Virus record (IMG/VR): IMGVR_UViG_3300020220_000378
Span: 1 to 22,334 of that record
DNA length: 22,334 bases
Strand: one strand, 5' to 3'
Source of the DNA: a virus
This document shows positions 18,033-22,334 of the stretch, one piece after another. Under the pieces are notes generated by a model, which saw only the letters and a list, made by a program, of their open reading frames with translations, was not told the DNA's origin and ran no database searches. Within the stretch, counting starts at the first letter, position 1, and every line of letters starts with the position of its first letter. A program made the translations under genes and the position numbers.

Positions 18033-20761
18033 TGGCAAATGTGGCTGGCACTGAAATAGATCTGATGCCGACTGACGGCATGAAGGAAGAAGCACAGCGC
18101 TATCGGGCATGGAAGGCTGAGGGCAATGCTGGGGGAACAGAAGTCGCGGCTGCTAGAGCAGGGCAAATCCTGAGTGGTGATGAACTGAGTCCCGACACAG
18201 TGATCACGATGGCGGCATGGTTTGCACGTCATGAGGTCGACAAGCAAGGCCAAGGCTTTGAGCCTGGACAGAAAGGGTATCCATCACCAGGCCGCGTGGC
18301 ATGGGCTGCATGGGGCGGAGATGCTGGGCAGAGTTGGGCCACATCAAAGGCCGATAGAATCAAAGCATTACAAGAACGAAGCGCAGTGGACTTAGGGCGC
18401 CCTTATCCGAATGAGCACGCTGCTCGATTGAAGGATCCCGATCAGTACGACTCATTGCGTCGAGAGAACGACGCCGGCGGCCCAGGCATTGACTACATCT
18501 ATGGAATCAAGGAAGGCACTAGCGAGATCCAAGCAATCCGCTTCCGCAGTTCTGAATACAGCCCTGCTGAAGCGCGTGCATGGCTAGCTGAGCATGATTT
18601 CGATGCGATCGAGTTCGAGGAAGCCACTGGCGATGGAGAAGCTGAGCGTGCTGGCCCTGATGCCTTGAAGGAAGGTGACTTCGTGCAATGGGACTCAAGC
18701 GGCGGTACGGCTCGTGGTCGGATTGTTGATGTACGCCGTGAAGGCACATTGAATGTGCCCAACACTGAGTTCAGCATTCAAGCCAGTGCTGAGGATCCTG
18801 CTGCGTTAATCCGCATTTATCGCGAAGGCGATGAGGGATGGGCCGCCACTGATACGCTGGTGGGGCATAAGTTTTCGACATTGACAAAGATTCCAGCGCT
18901 GCGTGCAATGGAGGGCAGGTACAAGCGCAGTGAAGTTGTTGAGGTCGAAGCCATTGAGGACCGGACCTTCGAGTTTCCTTTTAGCTCGGAGTATCCGGTG
19001 GCTCGGTATTTCGGCAACGAGATTCTGAGCCATGAACCGAAGGCAGCTGATCTCAGCCGCCTGAACGACAGTGCTCCGCTGTTGTTTAACCACAACCCCG
19101 ATAAAGTGATTGGTGTTGTGGAGCGTGCATACATCGACGACAAACGTCGGAGAGGTTATGCGCGTGTGCGGTTCAGCCGCAATGCATTCGCTCAAGAAAT
19201 TCTTGGCGATGTGAGGGATGGCATTCTTAGGAATGTTTCCTTCGGCTACTCCATCGACAAAATGGAGGAGCGCGGTGGTGGCGATTTTGTTGCCACTGCC
19301 TGGAGCCCGTACGAAGTGAGTATCGTGTCGATCCCGGCAGATGCGCACAACGTCGGCATCGGACGCCAAATGGAGTCCGGCAAGAAAGCTGCTTCGGCAG
19401 CACCTACACCCGATCCCCTTCCTCAAATGGAAAACACCACCCATGATCTGGCCGTGGTGCGGGCCGAAGCCGCCGAGGCTGAGCGCGCCCGTATCGCTGG
19501 TATCACTGCGCTCACCGACAAGCACAACATGGCCGACCTCGGCCGTCAGTTGATTGAAGGTGGTCGCAGCCTCGACGAAGCCCGTGCAGTTGTGCTTGAG
19601 CGCCTTGGTGCCAAGCCTGTTGAAACGGTTGCACCTGTTGAGCTGGCAAGCAATGAGCGCGCCAACTACAGCATCACCGCCGGCATCCGTGCTCTGCTGA
19701 GCAATGACTGGTCTTCTCATGAAGCTGGTCTTGTTAAGGAACTGAGCAAGGAAGTTGAGAAGAGTGGCATCAGCAAATCGACTGAGCGCAGCTTTTTCGT
19801 TCCGTTCTCTGCACTCAACAAGCGGGCTACTTATGTAACTTCTGGCGCCAGCACCGGCGGCAACTTGGTTGCTACCGATCTGATGGCTGATGAGTTCATC
19901 GAGTTTCTGCGGAACCAAGCTGTGATGCTGCAGCTTGGCGTGCGGTCGATGACCGGCTTGGTTGGCAACGTGGCGATTCCTCGTCGTTCTGGCGTGGCTT
20001 CGACCTACTACTTGTCCACTCAAACCACCGCCATCACGCAGTCGGAGAGCACCTTCGATCAGGTGACAATGACGCCAAAAAACTTGGCGGCACTGTCTAA
20101 GTACAGCCGTCAAACGCTTCTGCAAGCCACCCCTGGCATTGAGGAGCTGGTGCGGCGTGACCTGACTGATGGCATCAACCTTGCCATCGATCTGGGCATC
20201 CTCAATGGCTCTGGGTCTTCTGGTCAACCGACTGGCATCCTGAACACTGCAGGTATTGGCTCGGTTGCGATGGGCACTAACGGCGGTAACATCACCCTTG
20301 AAAAAGTGGTTGATCTTGAGACCGCGGTGATGCAGGTAAATGGCGCAGTTAATCCCAATACTGTGGCATACCTGACGAACCACAAAGTCGTTGCTGCTCT
20401 GAAGAAGCTGCGCGCCGGTGGCTCTACTGCTGGTGACGGTCCGTTCCTGTTCAACACTGAGGGCGCAACCCTCGGCCGCGGCCCCACGCCGCTGAACCTG
20501 AACGGCTATCCGCTTGCTTCCAGCAATCAGGTGCCCAGCACTCTGACGAAGGGCTCCAGCAGCGGCGTCTGCTCTGCTCTGCTGATGGGTGATTTCAGCC
20601 AGGCGATTGTCGGCTTCTACGGCAGTGGTCTTGAGATCACTGTTGGCGAGGATCAGGATGACTTCAGCAAGGCTCTGACTAGCGTTCGCGGGATCGTCTC
20701 CTTTGATGTAGCCGTGCGCGATCCGAAGAGCTTCGCCGCCATCTTGGACATCACCACCTGA
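18032..20761 (+). CDS. Capsid polyprotein: N-terminal modules, Tudor-like domain, HK97-type protease and HK97-fold major capsid protein
   Basis: 909 residues in one frame. Residues 17-105: conserved phage module (AARAGQILSGDELSPDTVITM..WFARHEVDK). 135-200: second module (IDYIYGIKEG..EIQAIRF..EYSPAEARAWL). 212-288: Tudor-like domain (EGDFVQWDSSGGTARGRI...VGHKFSTLTKI). 296-446: HK97-family prohead protease with likely H354 (LLFNHNPDKVIGVV) and S403 (RNVSFGYSID). 470-585: scaffold-like helical delta region. 595-909: HK97-fold capsid (SGASTGGNLVATDL, VAIPRRSGV, LNGSGSSGQPTGI). The protease should cut itself away from the shell protein during maturation. An in-frame ATG at 19427 (residue 466) could give shell subunits alone but has no Shine-Dalgarno. 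Tandem stops TGATAA. Confidence 0.92.
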   Translation: MANVAGTEIDLMPTDGMKEEAQRYRAWKAEGNAGGTEVAAARAGQILSGDELSPDTVITMAAWFARHEVDKQGQGFEPGQKGYPSPGRVAWAAWGGDAGQSWATSKADRIKALQERSAVDLGRPYPNEHAARLKDPDQYDSLRRENDAGGPGIDYIYGIKEGTSEIQAIRFRSSEYSPAEARAWLAEHDFDAIEFEEATGDGEAERAGPDALKEGDFVQWDSSGGTARGRIVDVRREGTLNVPNTEFSIQASAEDPAALIRIYREGDEGWAATDTLVGHKFSTLTKIPALRAMEGRYKRSEVVEVEAIEDRTFEFPFSSEYPVARYFGNEILSHEPKAADLSRLNDSAPLLFNHNPDKVIGVVERAYIDDKRRRGYARVRFSRNAFAQEILGDVRDGILRNVSFGYSIDKMEERGGGDFVATAWSPYEVSIVSIPADAHNVGIGRQMESGKKAASAAPTPDPLPQMENTTHDLAVVRAEAAEAERARIAGITALTDKHNMADLGRQLIEGGRSLDEARAVVLERLGAKPVETVAPVELASNERANYSITAGIRALLSNDWSSHEAGLVKELSKEVEKSGISKSTERSFFVPFSALNKRATYVTSGASTGGNLVATDLMADEFIEFLRNQAVMLQLGVRSMTGLVGNVAIPRRSGVASTYYLSTQTTAITQSESTFDQVTMTPKNLAALSKYSRQTLLQATPGIEELVRRDLTDGINLAIDLGILNGSGSSGQPTGILNTAGIGSVAMGTNGGNITLEKVVDLETAVMQVNGAVNPNTVAYLTNHKVVAALKKLRAGGSTAGDGPFLFNTEGATLGRGPTPLNLNGYPLASSNQVPSTLTKGSSSGVCSALLMGDFSQAIVGFYGSGLEITVGEDQDDFSKALTSVRGIVSFDVAVRDPKSFAAILDITT

Positions 20762-20762
20762 T

Positions 20763-20797
20763 AAGGAGGAGGGGCAGGCAACTGCCCCTTTCTTTCT
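20763..20797 (+). terminator. Terminator-like hairpin separating a strong Shine-Dalgarno from its start codon
   Basis: Directly after the capsid stop comes AAGGAGG (20763-20769). Next is a perfect 7-bp stem GGGGCAG/CTGCCCC (20771-20788) with a GCAA tetraloop, then TTTCTTTCT (20789-20797) running into the next ATG. As RNA this is a good intrinsic terminator, which would lower expression of the genes after the abundant capsid. If the hairpin stays folded in read-through mRNA, the Shine-Dalgarno lies about nine bases from the ATG, a normal distance. Confidence 0.75.
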
Positions 20798-20980
20798 ATG
20801 AAAGTTTCAATCATTGCCTCCTGTGCTGCCGATGGCGAACACCTTGAGGCGGGCAAGGATTATGAATTGCCAGCGGCACTCGCTGAAACATTGATTCAGC
20901 TAGGCCGTGCTGCTAAAGCGGTGGCTGTAGAAGAGAAGCCGAAAGCAACTCGGAAGGCAAAAGCAAATGGCACTAACTGA
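20798..20980 (+). CDS. Small head protein, hypothetical (60 aa)
   Basis: 60 residues from ATG at 20798. Residues 1-42 form a small beta/alpha unit (MKVSIIAS, GEHLEAGKDYELPAALAETLIQLGRA) seen downstream of capsid genes in many siphoviruses, where it is unnamed; the last 18 residues are a Lys/Ala tail (EKPKATRKAKANG). It occupies the lambda FI position between capsid and FII-like genes but shows no clear FI similarity. Head stabilisation or DNA packaging assistance would be guesses. It overlaps the next gene by 14 bases. Confidence 0.65.
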   Translation: MKVSIIASCAADGEHLEAGKDYELPAALAETLIQLGRAAKAVAVEEKPKATRKAKANGTN

Positions 20981-21245
20981 GGATCTCGACATCTTCTTAG
21001 AGGATTTCGGGGTAACCTGCACCTCTGGAGCAACTACAGCTCAAGGCATCCTTGACATGCCAAGTCAAGTGATCAGCGATGGGATGGTCTTAACGACTGA
21101 CTTTACGCTGACTGCCAGAGCTACAGCATTTGGCGCATTGGTACGTGGCAGCTCAATCACAGTTGATGGGCTTACCTACACAGTGCGAGAGACGATGCTG
21201 ATTGACGATGGCAATTTCGTACAGCTCGGCATCCAAAGGACATGA
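20967..21245 (+). CDS. Head-tail joining protein, gpFII-like
   Basis: 92 residues. The pattern, an acidic N-terminal helix (LTEDLDIFLEDFG), then strands with a conserved DMPSQVISDGMVLTTDFTLTARATAFGALVRGSSITVDGLTYTVRE layout, is that of the lambda gpFII/head-tail joining group. In that group, 'RGdxitVdGxxYtV' beta-barrel strands are typical. It would cap the connector and form the tail docking surface. Order after the capsid gene supports the call. Overlaps the next gene by four bases. Confidence 0.65.
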   Translation: MALTEDLDIFLEDFGVTCTSGATTAQGILDMPSQVISDGMVLTTDFTLTARATAFGALVRGSSITVDGLTYTVRETMLIDDGNFVQLGIQRT

Positions 21246-21673
21246 CAACCCGGCGTGAGTCGATCCTGGCGCGGATCCGAACAAACCTCACAGGTACAAC
21301 GAACGTCGGCACACGGATCTATCGAAGCCGTGTTGAGCCTCTTGCACGTGGTGAGTTGCCTGCACTGGTAGTCGAACCTATTAGTGATGTCTGTGTGCAA
21401 CTCACAAGTGCGCCATCACTGGATTGGACAATGACTGTGCGGGTGGCTGTGATTGTTCGCGGCGACATTCCTGATCAGGTTGCCGATCCGATTATTGAGT
21501 CACTGCATTCCAAGATCATGGCTGACCTGACCTGTAATGGGTTTGCCTATGACGTGCAGCCAACAGGCGTAGGCTTTGACTTGCAGGAAGCTGATCAGCC
21601 ATCTGGTGTGATCACCTGTGACTTCGTGGTGAAGTATCGAACGAAGGTTGCTAATTTGGCGCAGAGCCCTTAG
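21242..21673 (+). CDS. Tail terminator/completion protein, gpU-like
   Basis: 143 residues, start ATG at 21242 with AAAGGAC immediately upstream. The layout RRESILARIRTNLTG, VGTRIYRSRVEPLARGELPALVVEP, then strands (WTMTVRVAVIVRG) and a helix PIIESLHSKIMADL fits gpU/minor-tail completion proteins, which form a ring ending the tail tube. The RxRxxPLxxxELPAxVV motif is common in that group. Sequence similarity to lambda gpU itself is not obvious, so the call rests on pattern and on lying between gpFII-like and tail tube genes. Confidence 0.6.
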   Translation: MTTRRESILARIRTNLTGTTNVGTRIYRSRVEPLARGELPALVVEPISDVCVQLTSAPSLDWTMTVRVAVIVRGDIPDQVADPIIESLHSKIMADLTCNGFAYDVQPTGVGFDLQEADQPSGVITCDFVVKYRTKVANLAQSP

Positions 21674-21681
21674 TAGCTACG

Positions 21682-21846
21682 ATGATGGACGAATACCAAG
21701 GCCAGGGCGGCAGCTATCTGGTCGACAACAAAACCGGCAAGCGAAAGCTCGTCGAGCGGACCCAGCCGGCTCCCCATCCACAACCCGAGGTAGCCTCCGA
21801 TGGCTTCAGTTCTGACTCGCCGGCGCCTGATTCTGGCGAAAATTGA
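21682..21846 (+). CDS. Small Pro-rich hypothetical protein overlapping the tail tube gene (54 aa)
   Basis: 54 residues from ATG ATG at 21682. N-terminal YQGQGGSYLVDNKTGKRKLVE reads like a short beta hairpin unit found in small phage proteins next to tail genes; the rest is Pro/Ser/Asp-rich and probably disordered. The final 47 bases overlap the start of the tail tube gene in a different frame. No Shine-Dalgarno is visible. It may be real, since without it a 126-bp gap would break an otherwise packed operon, but the evidence is moderate. Confidence 0.5.
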   Translation: MMDEYQGQGGSYLVDNKTGKRKLVERTQPAPHPQPEVASDGFSSDSPAPDSGEN

Positions 21847-22334
21847 AAGCACCTACGGCACAGATTCGTCGCCAACCGGAGCTAGCAATGCGATTCTTGT
21901 TCGCAACCTAGAAATCCAACCGCTAGTTGCCGAGACGGTCAACCGCGATCTGATCCGCCCATACATGGGCCAGGCCGATCAACTGCTGGCTCAGACTCGC
22001 GTCGAAGTCACCTTCGAGGTCGAGCTTGCGGGATCCGGCACTGCTGGCACTGCGCCTGCCTACGGTCCGGTGCTGCGTAGCTGTGGTGTTGGGCAAACGA
22101 TCGTTGCTAGCACGAGTGTTACCTATGCCCCGATCAGCACCAGCTTTGAGAGCTGCACGATTCACTACCACCAAGATGGCATTCGCCACAAGCTGACTGG
22201 CTGCCGTGGCACGTTTGAGATCACGGGTGAAGTTGGCCAGGTGCCTGTGATTGCATTCACCATGACTGGCATCTATAACGCGCCGACTGATGAGACGCTG
22301 CCGACTCCCACCTATGCACTGCAAGCAACGCCTC
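21800..22334 (+). CDS. Tail tube protein (partial, cut by window end)
   Basis: Open from ATG at 21800 to the window end, 178 residues visible. GAGG about nine bases upstream supports the start. The opening RRRLILAKIESTYGTDSSPTGASNAILVRNLEIQPL is characteristic of the Phage_tube_2-type tail tube group, in which the 'kxExTYGtdpxPtgaxnAilv' start is highly conserved. Later strands (TRVEVTFEVELAG, YGPVLRSCGVGQTIV, YHQDGIRHKLTGCRGTFEITGEVGQ) also match. It polymerises into the inner tube of a siphovirus tail, in the lambda V position. Confidence 0.85.
   Translation, partial: MASVLTRRRLILAKIESTYGTDSSPTGASNAILVRNLEIQPLVAETVNRDLIRPYMGQADQLLAQTRVEVTFEVELAGSGTAGTAPAYGPVLRSCGVGQTIVASTSVTYAPISTSFESCTIHYHQDGIRHKLTGCRGTFEITGEVGQVPVIAFTMTGIYNAPTDETLPTPTYALQATP

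Noticed and set aside
18806-20383. 525-codon open frame on the - strand opposite the capsid polyprotein
   Set aside because: It mirrors the conserved protease and capsid coding sequence on the other strand; the translation is His/Arg/Ser-rich and has no recognisable motif, so it is a shadow frame.
1-22334. CRISPR arrays, insertion sequences, rRNA genes, integrase
   Set aside because: No regularly spaced repeats, transposase-like proteins, rRNA-like segments or recombinase motifs were found on either strand.

Overview
The window reads as part of the genome of a tailed, lambda-like (siphovirus-type) bacteriophage or prophage, most likely of a cyanobacterium such as Synechococcus or Cyanobium. 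Coding density is very high, gene junctions mostly overlap by 1-14 nt, no host metabolic genes are visible, and the packaging-head-tail genes follow the lambda order. The host is inferred from three weak clues: small proteins at the left end that resemble recurrent cyanophage ORFans, a small protein resembling the phycobilisome-degradation adaptor NblA, and three HIP1 octamers (GCGATCGC at 5642, 7802, 11003). No integrase, rRNA or convincing tRNA was seen, so lifestyle (temperate or lytic) is not settled.

Layout. (1) 1-764, + strand: four tiny genes at the end of a late operon, two with hydrophobic segments (holin or spanin candidates). (2) 761-4880, - strand: a two-domain endolysin (GH24 muramidase plus C39-like cysteine peptidase), then a tightly overlapping run of at least 13 small genes, several shorter than 60 codons, ending in a zinc-ribbon protein. 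One gene, the NblA-like protein at 4934-5119, points the other way. (3) 5116-7100, - strand: a recombination cassette with a RecE-like exonuclease, a RecT-like annealing protein, an excisionase-like HTH protein and a DUF736-like small protein. (4) 7101-7153: divergent promoter region with a 13-nt palindrome. (5) 7154-12321, + strand: SF2 helicase, VRR-NUC nuclease, RHH regulator and an 834-aa primase-helicase. They are interrupted by a lower-GC PD-(D/E)xK nuclease gene on the - strand (8851-9603). (6) 12299-12630: a cluster of ten TGTAAC-type heptamers around an 83% A+T core, the best candidate replication origin. (7) 12631-13305: a minor-tail/morphogenesis-like gene. (8) 13306-13511: a non-coding, repeat-rich segment upstream of terS, where lambda-type phages carry cos. 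(9) 13512-22334, + strand: terS, terL, a gpW-like connector, a gpB-type portal, a 909-aa protease-capsid polyprotein, head-tail joining and tail-terminator candidates, and a tail tube protein cut by the window end.

How it works together (inference). The primase-helicase would act on the adjacent repeat cluster. The RecE/RecT-like pair and the nucleases would process and recombine replicating DNA into concatemers. TerS/TerL would cut these near 13.3-13.5 kb and package them through the portal into heads built from the polyprotein. Endolysin plus the small membrane proteins would release the progeny. The most interesting signals are the mirror-symmetric heptamer cluster with a GC-skew switch beside it, a three-copy upstream element in the - strand operon, the multi-domain capsid polyprotein, a Shine-Dalgarno separated from its start by a terminator-like hairpin, and the NblA-like gene.
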